A DNA stretch of 64,000 nt from Colletes latitarsis (GCF_051014445.1 NW_027488366.1:13968001-14032000); one strand, 5' to 3'; shown: positions 1 to 15,800, counted from the first letter of the stretch. A program made the numbers and translations. The notes: generated from the sequence alone by a model not told the origin.

Positions 1-3000
1 TGTGGTACTACATTACTACGTGATGCAATCCAGAAAAAGCCCAAGATCTAGCCATCAAGTATGAGAAATATTCGAAAGAATGAGCCTGATGAGAGCAAAT
101 CCCAGACCTAACCTAGAACTAACATGGATTATTCTCTAAAATATTGATCGAAACCAGGTTTAATGGACTGCTTCAGTGTGGTACCACATTACTACGTGAT
201 CCAAACCAGAAAAAACCCACGACCTCTTCAACAAGTATGTGAAAAACGCGTAAGTATGAGCCTGATGAGGGCAAATCCTAGACCTAACACAGACCTAACA
301 TGCGTTATCGTCTAAAATAGTGATCGAAACCAGGATTAATTGACTGTTTCAGCGTGGTACCACATTACTACGTGATACAATCCAGAAACAGCCCAGGATC
401 TAGCCATGAAGTATGAGAAATATGCGAATGTATGAGCCTGATGAGGGCAAATCCTAGACCTAACCCAAACCTAACATGCGTTATCCTCTAAAATATTGAT
501 CGAAACCGGGTTTAATGGACTGCTTCAGTGTGGTACCACTTCACTACGTGATCCAAAGCAAAAAAAACCCAGGATCTAGCCATGAAGTATGAGAAATATG
601 CGAAAGTATGAGCCTGACGAGGGCAAATCCTGGACCTAACCCAGATCTAACATACGTTATCCTCTAAAATATTTATCAAGACCAGGTTTAATCGACTGTT
701 TCAGTGTGGTACCACATTACTACGTGATCCAAACCAGAAAAAACACAGGATCCGTTGAACAAGTATGTGACGAATGCGAAAGTATGAGTCTGATGAGTGA
801 AAATCCCAGGCCTAACCTAGACCTAACATGCGTTATCCTCAAAAATATTGATCGAAACCAGGTTTAATTGACCGTTTCAGTGTGGTACCACATTACTACG
901 TGATCCAATCCAGAAATAACCCAGGATCTAGCCATGAAGTATGAGAAATATGCGAAAGTATGAGCCTGACGAGGGCAAATCCTGGACCTAACCCAGATCT
1001 AACATACGTTATCCTCTAAAATATTTATCAAGACCTGGTTTAATCGACTGTTTCAGTGTGGTACCACATTACTATGTGATCCAAACCAGAAAATAACCCA
1101 GGATCTGTTCAACGAGTATGTGAAAAACGCGAAAGTATGAGCCTGATGAGGGCGAATCCCAGAACTATCCCAGACCTAACTTGCGTTGTCCTCTAAAATA
1201 TTGATGGAAAACAGGTTTAATTGACTGTTTCAGTGTTGTACTTCATTACTACGTGATGCAATCCAGAAAAAGCCCAGGATCTAGCCATCAAGTATGAGAA
1301 ATATGCGAAAGAATGAGCCTGATGAGAGCAAATCCCAGACCTAACCTAGACCTAACATGAATTATTCTCTAGAATATTGTTCGAAACCAGGTTCTATGGA
1401 CTGTTTCAGTGTGGTACCACATTACTACGTGTTCCAAACAAGAAAAAACCCAGGATCTGTTGAACAAGTATGTGAAAAATGCGACAGTATGACCCTGATG
1501 AGGGCAAATCCCGGACCTATCCCAGACATAACTTGCGTTGTCCTCTAAAATATTGATGGAAACCAGATTCCATTGACTGTTTCAGTGTGGTACTACATTA
1601 CTACGTGATGCAATCCAGAAAAAGCCCAAGATCTAGCCATCAAGTATGAGAAATACGCGAAAGAATGAGCCTGATGAGAGCAAATCCCAGACCTAACCTA
1701 GACCTAACATGAATTATTCTCTAAACTATTGATCGAAACCATGTTTAATTGACAGTTTCAGCGTGGTACCACATTACTACGTGATACAATCCAGAAACAG
1801 CCCAGGATCTAGCCATGAAGTATGAGAAATATGCGAAAGTATGAGCCTGATGAGGGCAAATCCTAGACCTAACCTAGGCCTAACATGAATTATTCTCTAA
1901 AATATTGATCGAAACCAGGTTTAATTGATTGGTTCAGCGTGGTCCCACATTACTACGTGATCCAAACCAGAAAAAACCCAGGATCCGTTCAACAAGTATG
2001 TGAAGAATGCGAAAGTATGTGTCTGATGAGTGAAAATCCCAGGCCTAACCTAGACCTAACATGCGTTATCCTCAAAAATATTGATCGAAACCTGGTTTAA
2101 TCGACTGTTTCAGTGTGGTACCACATTACTACGCGACCCAAACCAGAAAAAACTCAGGATCTGTTCAACAAGTATGTGAAAAACGCGAAAGTATGAGCCT
2201 GATGAGTGAAAATCCCAGACGTAACCTAGACCTAACATGCGTTATCCTCAAAAATATTGATCGAAACCTGGTTTAATCGACTGTTTCAGTGTGGTACCTC
2301 ATTACTATGTGATCCAAACCAGAAAAAACCCAGGATCCGTTCAGCAAGTATGTGAAGGATGCGAAAGTATTAGTCTGATGAGTGAAAATCCCAGACCTAA
2401 CCTAGACCTAACATGCGTTATCCTCTAAAATATTGATGGAAACCAGGTTTATTTGACTGTTTCAGTGTTGTACTTCATTACTACTGGATGCAATCCAGAA
2501 ACAGCCCAGGATCTAGCCATGAAGTATGAGAAATATGCGAAAGAATGAGCCTGATCAGAGCAAATCCCAGACCTAACCTAGACCTAACATGAATTATTCT
2601 CTAATATATTGATCGAAACCAGGTTTAATTGACTGTTTCAGTGTGGTACCACATTACTACATGATCCAAACCAGTAAAAACCCAGGATCCGTTCAACAAG
2701 TATGTGAAGAATGCGAAAGTATGAGCCTGATGAGGGCGAATCCCAGACCTATCCCAGACGAAACTTGCGTTATCCTCTAAAATATTGATCGAAACCAGGT
2801 TTAATTGACTGTTTCAGCGTGGTACCACATTACTATGTGATACAATCCAGAAACAGCCCAGGCTCTAGCCATGAAGTATGTGAAAAACGCGAAAGTATGA
2901 GCCTGATGAGGGCAAATCCCAGACCTATCCCAGACCAAACTTGCGTTATCCTCTAAAATATTTATCAAGACCAGGTTTAATTGATTGTTTCAGTGTGGTC

Positions 3001-4401
3001 CCACATTACTGCGTGATCCAAACCAGAAAAAACCCAGGATCCGTTCAACAAGTATGTGAAGAATGCGAAAGTATGAGTCTGATGAGTGAAAATCCCAGAC
3101 CTAACCTGGACCTAACATGCGTTATCCTCAAAAATATTGATCGAAACCTGGTTTAATCGACTGTTTCAGAGTGGTACTACATTACTACGTGACCCAAACC
3201 AGAAAAAACCCAGGACCTGTTCAACAAGTATGTGCAAAACGCGAAAGTATGAGCCTGATGAGGGCAAATCCCAGACCTATCCCAGACCAAACTTGCGTTA
3301 TCCTCTAAAATATTGATCGAAACCAGGTTTAATCGACTGTTTCAGTGTGGTACCACATTGCTACGTGATCCAAACCAGAAAAAACCCAGGATCAGTTCAA
3401 CAAGTATGTGAAAAATGCGAAAGTATGACCCTGATGAGGGCAAATCCCAGACCTATCCCAGACATAACTTGCGTTGTCCTCTAAAATATTGATGGAAACC
3501 AGATTCCATTGACTGTTTCAGTGTGGTACTACATTACTACGTGATCCAAACCAGAAAAAGCCCAAGATCTAGCCATCAAGTATGAGAAATATTCGAAAGA
3601 ATGAGCCTGATGAGAGAAAATCCCAGACCTAACCTAGAACTAACATGCGTTATCCTCTAAAATATTGATCGAAACCAGGTTTAATGGACTGCTTCAGTGT
3701 GGTACCACTTCACTACGTGATCCAAAGCAGAAAAAACCCTCGATCAGGCCAACATGTATGTTAAAACTGCGAAAGTATGAGTCTGATGAGTGAAAATCCC
3801 CGGCCTAACCTAGACCTAACATGCGTTATCCTGAAAAATATTGATCGAAACCAGGTTTAATTGACCGTTTCAGTGTGGTACCACATTACTACCTGATCCA
3901 ATCCAGAAATAGCCCAGGATCTAGCCATGAAGTATGAGAAATATGCGAAAGTATGAGCCTGACGAGGTCAAATCCTGGACCTAACCCAGACCTAACTTGC
4001 GTTGTCCTCTAAAATATTGATGAAAAACAGGTTTAATTGACTGTTTCAGTGTTGTACTTCATTACTACGTGATGCAATCCAGAAAAAGCCCAGGATCTAG
4101 CCATCAAGTATGAGAAATATGCGAAAGAATGAGCCTGATGAGAGCAAGTCCCAGACCTAACCTAGACCTAACATGAATTATTCTCTAAAATATTGTTCGA
4201 AACCAGGTTTTATGGACTGTTTCAGTGTGGTACCACATTACTACGTGATCCAAACAAGAAAAAACCCAGGATCTGTTCAACAAGTATGTGAAAAATGCGA
4301 AAGTATGACCCTGATGAGGGCAAATCCCAGACCTATCCCAGACATAACTTGCGTTGTCCTCTAAAATATTGATGGAAACCAGATTCCATTGACTGTTTCA
4401 G
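1..4401 (+). repeat. Higher-order repeat copy 1 (25 monomers)
   Basis: The sequence at position 1 (TGTGGTACTACATTACTACG, continuing with CCAAGATCTAGCC) recurs nearly unchanged at 4402, 8968 and 12841, which marks the start of a multi-monomer repeat. This copy is 4401 bp, or 25 x 176 + 1. It differs from the next copy by gain or loss of whole monomers: one extra monomer lies around 1020-1190, and it lacks the 166-bp short monomer seen in copy 2. The copy boundary is defined by eye and could be rotated. Confidence 0.75.
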
Positions 4402-7400
4402 TGTGGTACTACATTACTACGTGATGCAATCCAGAAAAAGCCCAAGATTTAGCCATCAAGTATGAGAAATATTCGAAAGAATGAGCCTGATGAGAGCAAA
4501 TCCCAGACCTAACCTAGAACTAACATGGATTATTCTCTAAAATATTGATCGAAACCAGGTTTAATGGACTGCTTCAGTGTGGTACCACATTACTACGTGA
4601 TCCAAACCAGAAAAAACCCACGACCTCTTCAACAAGTATGTGAAAAACGCGAAAGTATGAGCCTGATGAGGGCAAATCCTAGACCTAACCCAGACCTAAC
4701 ATGCGTTATCGTCTAAAATAGTGATCGAAACCAGGATTAATTGACTGTTTCAGCGTGGTACCACATTACTACGTGATACAATCCAGAAACAGCCCAGGAT
4801 CTAGCCATGAAGTATGTGAAATATGCGAATGTATGAGCCTGATGAGGGCAAATCCTAGACCTAACCCAAACCTAACATGCGTTATCCTCTAAAATATTGA
4901 TCGAAACCGGGTTTAATGGACTGCTTCAGTGTGGTACCACTTCACTACGTGATCCAAAGCAGAAAAAACCCAGGATCTAGCCATGAAGTATGAGAAATAT
5001 GCGAAAGTATGAGCCTGACGAGGGCAAATCCTGGACCTAACCCAGATCTAACATACGTTATCCTCTAAAATATTTATCAAGACCTGGTTTAATCGACTGT
5101 TTCAGTGTGGTACCACATTACTACGTGATCCAAACCAGAAAAAACACTGGATCCGTTGAACAAGTATGTGACGAATGCGAAAGTATGAGTCTGATGAGTG
5201 AAAATCCCAGGCCTAACCTAGACCTAACATGCGTTATCCTCAAAAATATTGATCGAAACCAGGTTTAATTGACCGTTTCAGTGTGGTACCACATTACTAC
5301 GTGATCCAATCCAGAAATAGCCCAGGATCTAGCCATGAAGTATGAGAAATATGCGAAAGTATGAGCCTGATGAGGGCGAATCCCAGAACTATCCCAGACC
5401 TAACTTGCGTTGTCCTCTAAAATATTGATGGAAAACAGGTTTAATTGACTGTTTCAGTGTTGTACTTCATTACTACGTGATGCAATCCAGAAAAAGCCCA
5501 GGATCTAGCCATCAAGTATGAGAAATATGTGAAAGAATGAGCCTGATGAGAGCAAATCCCAGACCTAACCTAGACCTAACATGAATTATTCTCTAGAATA
5601 TTGTTCGAAACCAGGTTTTATGGACTGTTTCAGTGTGGTACCACATTACTACGTGTTCCAAACAAGAAAAAACCCAGGATCTGTTCAACAAGTATGTGAA
5701 AAATGCGACAGTATGACCCTGATGAGGGCAAATCCCAGACCTATCCCAGACATAACTTGCGTTGTCCTCTAAAATATTGATGGAAACCAGATTCCATTGA
5801 CTGTTTCAGTGTGGTACTACATTACTACGTGATGCAATCCAGAAAAAGCCCAAGATCTAGCCATCAAGTATGAGAAATACGCGAAAGAATGAGCCTGATG
5901 AGAGCAAATCCCAGACCTAACCTAGACCTAACATGAATTATTCTCTAAACTATTGATCGAAACCAGGTTTAATTGACAGTTTCAGCGTGGTACCACATTA
6001 CTACGTGATACAATCCAGAAACAGCCCAGGATCTAGCCATGAAGTATGAGAAATATGCGAAAGTATGAGCCTGATGAGGGCAAATCCTAGACCTAACCTA
6101 GGCCTAACATGAATTATTCTCTAAAATATTGATCGAAACCAGGTTTAATTGATTGGTTCAGCGTGGTCCCACATTACTACGTGATCCAAACCAGAAAAAA
6201 CCCAGGATCCGTTCAACAAGTATGTGAAGAATGCGAAAGTATGAGTCTGATGAGTGAAAACCCCAGGCCTAACCTAGACCTAACATGCGTTATCCTCAAA
6301 AATATTGATCGAAACCTGGTTTAATCGACTGTTTCAGTGTGGTACCACATTACTACGCGACCCAAACCAGTAAAAACCCAGGATCCGTTCAACAAGTATG
6401 TGAAGAATGCGAAAGTATGAGTCTGATGTGTGAAAATCCTCGGCCTAACCTAGACCTAACATGCGTTATCCTCAAAAATATTGATCGAAACCTGGTTTAA
6501 TCGACTGTTTCAGTGTGGTACCTCATTACTATGTGATCCAAACCAGAAAATAACCCAGGATATGTTCAACGAGTATGTGAGGTGTGCGAAAGTATGAGTC
6601 TGATGAGGGCAAATCCCAGACCTAACATGCGTTATCCTCTAAAATATTTATCAAGACCAGGTTTAATTGATTGCTTCAGTGTGGTCCCTCATTACTACGT
6701 GATCCAAACCAGAAAAAACCCAGGATCCGTTCAACAAGTATGTGAAGGTTGCGAAAGTATTAGTCTGATGAGTGAAAATCCCAGACCTAACCTAGACCTA
6801 ACATGCGTTATCCTCTAAAATATTGATGGAAACCAGGTTTATTTGACTGTTTCAGTGTTGTACTTCATTGCTACTGGATGCAATCCAGAAACAGCCCAGG
6901 ATCTAGCCATGAAGTATGAGGAATATGCGAAAGAATGAGCCTGATCAGAGCAAATCCCAGACCTAACCTAGACCTAACATGAATTATTCTCTAATATATT
7001 GATCGAAACCAGGTTTAATTGACTGTTTCAGTGTGGTACGACATTACTACATGATCCAAACCAGTAAAAACCCAGGATCCGTTCAACAAGTATGTGAAGA
7101 ATGCGAAAGTATGAGCCTGATGAGGGCAAATCCTAGACCTAACCCAAACCTAACATGCGTTATCCTCTAAAATATTGATCGAAACCAGGTTTAATGGACT
7201 GCTTCAGTGTGGTACCACTTCACTACGTGATCCAAACCAGAAAAAACCCAGGATCAGTCCAACAAGTATGTGAAAAACGCGAAAGTATGAGCCTGATGAG
7301 GGCGAATCCCAGACCTATCCCAGACCAAACTTGCGTTATCCTCTAAAATATTGATCGAAACCAGGTTTAATTGACTGTTTCAGCGTGGTACCACATTACT

Positions 7401-8967
7401 ATGTGATACAATCCAGAAACAGCCCAGGATCTAGCCATGAAGTATGTGAAAAACGCGAAAGTATGAGCCTGATGAGGGCAAATCCCAGACCTATCCCAGA
7501 CCAAACTTGCGTTATCCTCTAAAATATTTATCAAGACCAGGTTTAATTGATTGTTTCAGTGTGGTCCCACATTACTGCGTGATCCAAACCAGAAAAAACC
7601 CAGGATCCGTTCAACAAGTATGTGAAGAATGCGAAAGTATGAGTCTGATGAGTGAAAATCCCAGACCTAACCTGGACCTAACATGCGTTATCCTCAAAAA
7701 TATTGATCGAAACCTGGTTTAATCGACTGTTTCAGAGTGGTACTACATTACTACGTGACCCAAACCAGAAAAAACCCAGGACCTGTTCAACAAGTATGTG
7801 CAAAACGCGAAAGTATGAGCCTGATGAGGGCAAATCCCAGACCTATCCCAGACCAAACTTGCGTTATCCTCTAAAATATTGATCGAAACCAGGTTTAATC
7901 GACTGTTTCAGTGTGGTACCACATTGCTACGTGATCCAAACCAGAAAAAACCCAGGATCAGTTCAACAAGTATGTGAAAAATGCGAAAGTATGACCCTGA
8001 TGAGGGCAAATCCCAGACCTATCCCAGACATAACTTGCGTTGTCCTCTAAAATATTGATGGAAACCAGATTCCATTGACTGTTTCAGTGTGGTACTACAT
8101 AACTACGTGATCCAAACCAGAAAAAGCCCAAGATCTAGCCATGAAGTATGAGAAATATTCGAAAGAATGAGCCTGATGAGAGAAAATCCCAGACCTAACC
8201 TAGAACTAACATGCGTTATCCTCTAAAATATTGAACGAAACCAGGTTTAATGGACTGCTTCAGTGTGGTACCACTTCACTACGTGATCCAAAGCAGAAAA
8301 AACCCTCGATCTGGCCAACATGTATGTTAAAACTGCGAAAGTATGAGTCTGATGAGTGAAAATCCCCGGCCTAACCTAGACCTAACATGCGTTATCCTCA
8401 AAAATATTGATCGAAACCAGGTTTAATTGACCGTTTCAGTGTGGTACCACATTACTACCTGATCCAATCCAGAAATAGCCCAGGATCTAGCCATGAAGTA
8501 TGAGAAATATGCGAAAGTATGAGCCTGACGAGGTCAAATCCTGGACCTAACCCAGACCTAACTTGCGTTGTCCTCTAAAATATTGATGAAAAACAGGTTT
8601 AATTGACTGTTTCAGTGTTGTACTTCATTACTACGTGATGCAATCCAGAAAAAGCCCAGGATCTAGCCATCAAGTATGAGAAATATGCGAAAGAATGAGC
8701 CTGATGAGAGCAAGTCCCAGACCTAACCTAGACCTAACATGAATTATTCTCTAAAATATTGTTCGAAACCAGGTTTTATGGACTGTTTCAGTGTGGTACC
8801 ACATTACTACGTGATCCAAACAAGAAAAAACCCAGGATCTGTTCAACAAGTATGTGAAAAATGCGAAAGTATGACCCTGATGAGGGCAAATCCCAGACCT
8901 ATCCCAGACATAACTTGCGTTGTCCTCTAAAATATTGATGGAAACCAGATTCCATTGACTGTTTCAG
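4402..8967 (+). repeat. Higher-order repeat copy 2 (26 monomers, one short)
   Basis: This second copy of the large repeat unit is 4566 bp, which equals 26 x 176 - 10. The missing 10 bp come from a single 166-bp monomer near 6615. Stretches such as 7507-7722 and 8739-8930 match 2941-3156 and 4173-4364 of copy 1 at a constant offset of 4566 bp. Confidence 0.75.
6582..6818 (+). repeat. 166-bp short monomer marker of the higher-order repeat
   Basis: The monomer at this site lacks 10 bp: CCCAGACCT is followed directly by AACATGCG, where most monomers have an intervening CTATCCCAGA. The deletion lies between two copies of CCCAGACCT, so slippage or recombination between direct repeats explains it. 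The same deletion, with the same GAGGTGTGCGAAAG variant upstream, occurs seven times, near 6615, 13998, 15044, 17555, 22295, 26862 and 28964. It therefore arose once and was amplified. It also explains why distances between higher-order copies are often a multiple of 176 minus 10. Confidence 0.8.
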
Positions 8968-11900
8968 TGTGGTACTACATTACTACGTGATGCAATCCAG
9001 AAAAAGCCCAAGATCTAGCCATCAAGTATGAGAAATATTCGAAAGAATGAGCCTGATGAGAGCAAATCCCAGACCTAACCTAGAACTAACATGGATTATT
9101 CTCTAAAATATTGATCGAAACCAGGTTTAATGGACTGCTTCAGTGTGGTACCACATTACTACGTGATCCAAACCAGAAAAAACCCACGACCTCTTCAACA
9201 AGTATGTGAAAAACGCGAAAGTATGAGCCTGATGAGGGCAAATCCTAGACCTAACCCAGACCTAACATGCGTTATCGTCTAAAATAGTGATCGAAACCAG
9301 GATTAATTGACTGTTTCAGCGTGGTACCACATTACTACGTGATACAATCCAGAAACAGCCCAGGATCTAGCCATGAAGTATGAGAAATATGCGAATGTAT
9401 GAGCCTGATGAGGGCAAATCCTAGACCTAACCCAAACCTAACATGCGTTATCCTCTAAAATATTGATCGAAACCGGGTTTAATGGACTGCTTCAGTGTGG
9501 TACCACTTCACTACGTGATCCAATCCAGAAATAGCCCAGGATCTAGCCATGAAGTATGAGAAATATGCGAAAGTATGAGCCTGACGAGGGCAAATCCTGG
9601 ACCTAACCCAGATCTAACATACGTTATCCTCTAAAATATTTATCAAGACCTGGTTTAATCGACTGTTTCAGTGTGGTACCACATTACTATGTGATCCAAA
9701 CCAGAAAATAACCCAGGATCTGTTCAACGAGTATGTGAAAAACGCGAAAGTATGAGCCTGATGAGGGCAAATCCTAGACCTAACCCAAACCTAACATGCG
9801 TTATCCTCAAAAATGTTGTTCGAAACCAGGTTTAATCGACTGTTTCAGTGTGGTACCACATTACTACGTGATCCAAACCAGAAAAAACACAGGATCCGTT
9901 GAACAAGTATGTGAAGAATGCGAAAGTATGAGTCTGATGAGTGAAAATCCCAGACCTAACCTAGACCTAACATGCGTTATCCTCTAAAATATTGATGGAA
10001 ACCAGGTTTATTTGACTGTTTCAGTGTTGTACTTCATTACTACTGGATGCAATCCAGAAACAGCCCAGGATCTAGCCATGAAGTATGAGAAATATGCGAA
10101 AGAATGAGCCTGATCAGAGCAAATCCCAGACCTAACCTAGACCTAACATGAATTATTCTCTAATATATTGATCGAAACCAGGTTTAATTGACTGTTTCAG
10201 TGTGGTACCACATTACTACATGATCCAAACCAGTAAAAACCCAGGATCCGTTCAACAAGTATGTGAAGAATGCGAAAGTATGAGTCTGATGTGTGAAAAT
10301 CCTCGGCCTAACCTAGACCTAACATGCGTTATCCTCAAAAATATTGATCGAAACCAGGTTTAATCGACTGTTTCAGTGTGGTCCCACATTACTACGTGAT
10401 CCAAACCAGAAAAAACCCAGGATCAGTTCAACAAGTATGTGAAAAACGCGAAAGTATGATCCTGATGAGGGCGAATCCCAGACCTATCCCAGACCAAACT
10501 TGCGTTATCCTCTAAAATATTGATCGAAACCAGGTTTAATTGACTGTTTCAGCGTGGTACCACATTACTACGTGATACAATCCAGAAACAGCCCAGGATC
10601 TAGCCATGAAGTATGTGAAAAACGCGAAAGTATGAGCCTGATGAGGGCAAATCCCAGACCTATCCCAGACCAAACTTGCGTTATCCTCTAAAATATTGAT
10701 CAAAACCAGGTTTAATCGACTGTTTCAGTGTGGTACCACATTGCTACGTGATCCAAACCAGAAAAAACCCAGGATCAGTTCAACAAGTATGTGAAAAACG
10801 CGAAAGTATGAGCCTGATGAGGGCGAATCCCAGACCTATCCCAGACCTAACTTGCGTTATCCTCTAAAATATTGATCGAAACCAGGATTAATTGACTGTT
10901 TCAGCGTGGTACCACATTACTACGTGATACTATCCAGAGACAGCCCAGGATCTAGCCATGAAGTATGAGAAATATGCGAAAGTATGAGCCTGATGAGGGC
11001 AAATCCTAGACCTAACCCAAACCTAACATGCGTTATCCTCTAAAATATTGATCGAAACCAGGTTTAATGGACTGCTTCAGTGTGGTACCACTTCACTACG
11101 TGATCCAAACCAGAAAAAACCCAGGATCAGTCCAACAAGTATGTGAAAAACGCGAAAGTATGAGCCTGATGAGGGCGAATCCCAGACCTATCCCAGACCA
11201 AACTTGCGTTATCCTCTAAAATATTGATCGAAACCAGGTTTAATTGACTGTTTCAGCGTGGTACCACATTACTATGTGATACAATCCAGAAACAGCCCAG
11301 GATCTAGCCATGAAGTATGTGAAAAACGCGAAAGTATGAGCCTGATGAGGGCAAATCCCAGACCTATCCCAGACCAAACTTGCGTTATCCTCTAAAATAT
11401 TTATCAAGACCAGGTTTAATTGATTGTTTCAGTGTGGTCCCACATTACTGCGTGATCCAAACCAGAAAAAACCCAGGATCCGTTCAACAAGTATGTGAAG
11501 AATGCGAAAGTATGAGTCTGATGAGTGAAAATCCCAGACCTAACCTGGACCTAACATGCGTTATCCTCAAAAATATTGATCGAAACCTGGTTTAATCGAC
11601 TGTTTCAGAGTGGTACTACATTACTACGTGACCCAAACCAGAAAAAACCCAGGACCTGTTCAACAAGTATGTGCAAAACGCGAAAGTATGAGCCTGATGA
11701 GGGCAAATCCCAGACCTATCCCAGACCAAACTTGCGTTATCCTCTAAAATATTGATCGAAACCAGGTTTAATCGACTGTTTCAGTGTGGTACCACATTGC
11801 TACGTGATCCAAACCAGAAAAAACCCAGGATCAGTTCAACAAGTATGTGAAAAATGCGAAAGTATGACCCTGATGAGGGCAAATCCCAGACCTATCCCAG

Positions 11901-12840
11901 ACATAACTTGCGTTGTCCTCTAAAATATTGATGGAAACCAGATTCCATTGACTGTTTCAGTGTGGTACTACATAACTACGTGATCCAAACCAGAAAAAGC
12001 CCAAGATCTAGCCATGAAGTATGAGAAATATTCGAAAGAATGAGCCTGATGAGAGAAAATCCCAGACCTAACCTAGAACTAACATGCGTTATCCTCTAAA
12101 ATATTGAACGAAACCAGGTTTAATGGACTGCTTCAGTGTGGTACCACTTCACTACGTGATCCAAAGCAGAAAAAACCCTCGATCTGGCCAACATGTATGT
12201 TAAAACTGCGAAAGTATGAGTCTGATGAGTGAAAATCCCCGGCCTAACCTAGACCTAACATGCGTTATCCTCAAAAATATTGATCGAAACCAGGTTTAAT
12301 TGACCGTTTCAGTGTGGTACCACATTACTACCTGATCCAATCCAGAAATAGCCCAGGATCTAGCCATGAAGTATGAGAAATATGCGAAAGTATGAGCCTG
12401 ACGAGGTCAAATCCTGGACCTAACCCAGACCTAACTTGCGTTGTCCTCTAAAATATTGATGAAAAACAGGTTTAATTGACTGTTTCAGTGTTGTACTTCA
12501 TTACTACGTGATGCAATCCAGAAAAAGCCCAGGATCTAGCCATCAAGTATGAGAAATATGCGAAAGAATGAGCCTGATGAGAGCAAGTCCCAGACCTAAC
12601 CTAGACCTAACATGAATTATTCTCTAAAATATTGTTCGAAACCAGGTTTTATGGACTGTTTCAGTGTGGTACCACATTACTACGTGATCCAAACAAGAAA
12701 AAACCCAGGATCTGTTCAACAAGTATGTGAAAAATGCGAAAGTATGACCCTGATGAGGGCAAATCCCAGACCTATCCCAGACATAACTTGCGTTGTCCTC
12801 TAAAATATTGATGGAAACCAGATTCCATTGACTGTTTCAG
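8968..12840 (+). repeat. Higher-order repeat copy 3 (22 monomers)
   Basis: This third copy of the large unit is 3873 bp, or 22 x 176 + 1. Its last 1.7 kb matches the end of copy 2 at a constant offset of 3873 bp. The interior differs by whole-monomer deletions and rearrangements from about 9520 onward, as expected from unequal exchange in register with the monomer. Confidence 0.7.
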
Positions 12841-15800
12841 TGTGGTACTACATTACTACGTGATGCAATCCAGAAAAAGCCCAAGATCTAGCCATCAAGT
12901 ATGAGAAATATTCGAAAGAATGAGCCTGATGAGAGCAAATCCCAGACCTAACCTAGAACTAACATGGATTATTCTCTAAAATATTGATCGAAACCAGGTT
13001 TAATGGACTGCTTCAGTGTGGTACCACATTACTACGTGATCCAAACCAGAAAAAACCCACGACCTCTTCAACAAGTATGTGAAAAACGCGAAAGTATGAG
13101 CCTGATGAGGGCAAATCCTAGACCTAACCCAGACCTAACATGCGTTATCGTCTAAAATAGTGATCGAAACCAGGATTAATTGACTGTTTCAGCGTGGTAC
13201 CACATTACTACGTGATACAATCCAGAAACAGCCCAGGATCTAGCCATGAAGTATGAGAAATATGCGAATGTATGAGCCTGATGAGGGCAAATCCTAGACC
13301 TAACCTAGACCTAACATGAATTATTCTCTAAACTATTGATCGAAACCAGGTTTAATTGACAGTTTCAGCGTGGTACCACATTACTACGTGATACAATCCA
13401 GAAACAGCCCAGGATCTAGCCATGAAGTATGAGAAATATGCGAAAGTATGAGCCTGATGAGGGCAAATCCTAGACCTAACCTAGGCCTAACATGAATTAT
13501 TCTCTAAAATATTGATCGAAACCAGGTTTAATTGATTGGTTCAGCGTGGTCCCACATTACTACGTGATCCAAACCAGAAAAAACCCAGGATCCGTTCAAC
13601 AAGTATGTGAAGAATGCGAAAGTATGAGTCTGATGAGTGAAAATCCCAGGCCTAACCTAGACCTAACATGCGTTATCCTCAAAAATATTGATCGAAACCT
13701 GGTTTAATCGACTGTTTCAGTGTGGTACCACATTACTACGCGACCCAAACCAGTAAAAACCCAGGATCCGTTCAACAAGTATGTGAAGAATGCGAAAGTA
13801 TGAGTCTGATGTGTGAAAATCCTCGGCCTAACCTAGACCTAACATGCGTTATCCTCAAAAATATTGATCGAAACCTGGTTTAATCGACTGTTTCAGTGTG
13901 GTACCTCATTACTATGTGATCCAAACCAGAAAATAACCCAGGATATGTTCAACGAGTATGTGAGGTGTGCGAAAGTATGAGTCTGATGAGGGCAAATCCC
14001 AGACCTAACATGCGTTATCCTCTAAAATATTTATCAAGACCAGGTTTAATTGATTGCTTCAGTGTGGTCCCTCATTACTACGTGATCCAAACCAGAAAAA
14101 ACCCAGGATCCGTTCAACAAGTATGTGAAGGTTGCGAAAGTATTAGTCTGATGAGTGAAAATCCCAGACCTAACCTAGACCTAACATGCGTTATCCTCTA
14201 AAATATTGATGGAAACCAGGTTTATTTGACTGTTTCAGTGTTGTACTTCATTACTACTGGATGCAATCCAGAAACAGCCCAGGATCTAGCCATGAAGTAT
14301 GAGAAATATGCGAAAGAATGAGCCTGATCAGAGCAAATCCCAGACCTATCCCAGACCTTACTTGCGTTATCCTCTAAAATATTGATCGAAACCAGGATTA
14401 ATTGACTGTTTCAGCGTGGTACCTCATTACTACGTGATACAATCCAGAAAAAACTCAGTCTCAGTTCAACAAGTATGTGAAAAACGCGAAAGTATGAGCC
14501 TGATGAGGGCGAATCCCAGACCTATCCCAGACCTAACTTGGGTTATCTTCTAAAATATTAATCAAAACCAGGTTTAATTGACAGTTTCAGCGTGGTACCA
14601 CATTACTACGTGATACAATCCAGAAACAGCCCAGGATCTAGCCATGAAGTATGAGAAATATGCGAAAGTATGAGCCTGATGAGGGCAAATCCTAGACCTA
14701 ACCTAGGCCTAACATGAATTATTCTCTAAAATATTGATCGAAACCAGGTTTAATTGATTGGTTCAGCGTGGTCCCACATTACTACGTGATCCAAACCAGA
14801 AAAAACCCAGGATCCGTTCAACAAGTATGTGAAGAATGCGAAAGTATGAGTCTGATGAGTGAAAATCCCAGGCCTAACCTAGACCTAACATGCGTTATCC
14901 TCAAAAATATTGATCGAAACCTGGTTTAATCGACTGTTTCAGTGTGGTACCTCATTACTATGTGATCCAAACCAGAAAATAACCCAGGATCTGTTCAACG
15001 AGTATGTGAGGTGTGCGAAAGTATGAGTCTGATGAGGGCAAATCCCAGACCTAACATGCGTTATCCTCTAAAATATTTATCAAGACCAGGTTTAATTGAT
15101 TGCTTCAGTGTGGTCCCTCATTACTACGTGATCCAAACCAGAAAAAACCCAGGATCCGTTCAACAAGTATGTGAAGGATGCGAAAGTATTAGTCTGATGT
15201 GTGAAAATCCTCGGCCTAACCTAGACCTAACATGCGTTATCCTCAAAAATATTGATCGAAACCAGGTTTAATCGACTGTTTCAGTGTGGTACCACATTAC
15301 TGCGTGATCCAATCCAGAAAAAACCCAGGATCAGTTCAACAAGTATTTGAAAAACGCGAAAGTATGAGCCTGATGAGGGCGAATCCCAGACCTATCCCAG
15401 ACCAAACTTGCGTTATCCTCTAAAATATTGATCGAAACCAGGTTTAATTGACTGTTTCAGCGTGGTACCACATTACTACGTGATACAATCCAGAAACAGC
15501 CCAGGATCTAGCCATGAAGTATGTGAAAAACGCGAAAGTATGAGCCTGATGAGGGCAAATCCCAGAACTATCCCAGACCAAACTTGCGTTATCCTCTAAA
15601 ATATTGATCGAAACCAGGTTTAATCGACTGTTTCAGTGTGGTACCACATTACTACGTGTTCCAAACAAGAAAAAACCCAGGATCTGTTCAACAAGTATGT
15701 GAAAAATGCGACAGTATGACCCTGATGAGGGCAAATCCCAGACCTATCCCAGACATAACTTGCGTTGTCCTCTAAAATATTGATGGAAACCAGATTCCAT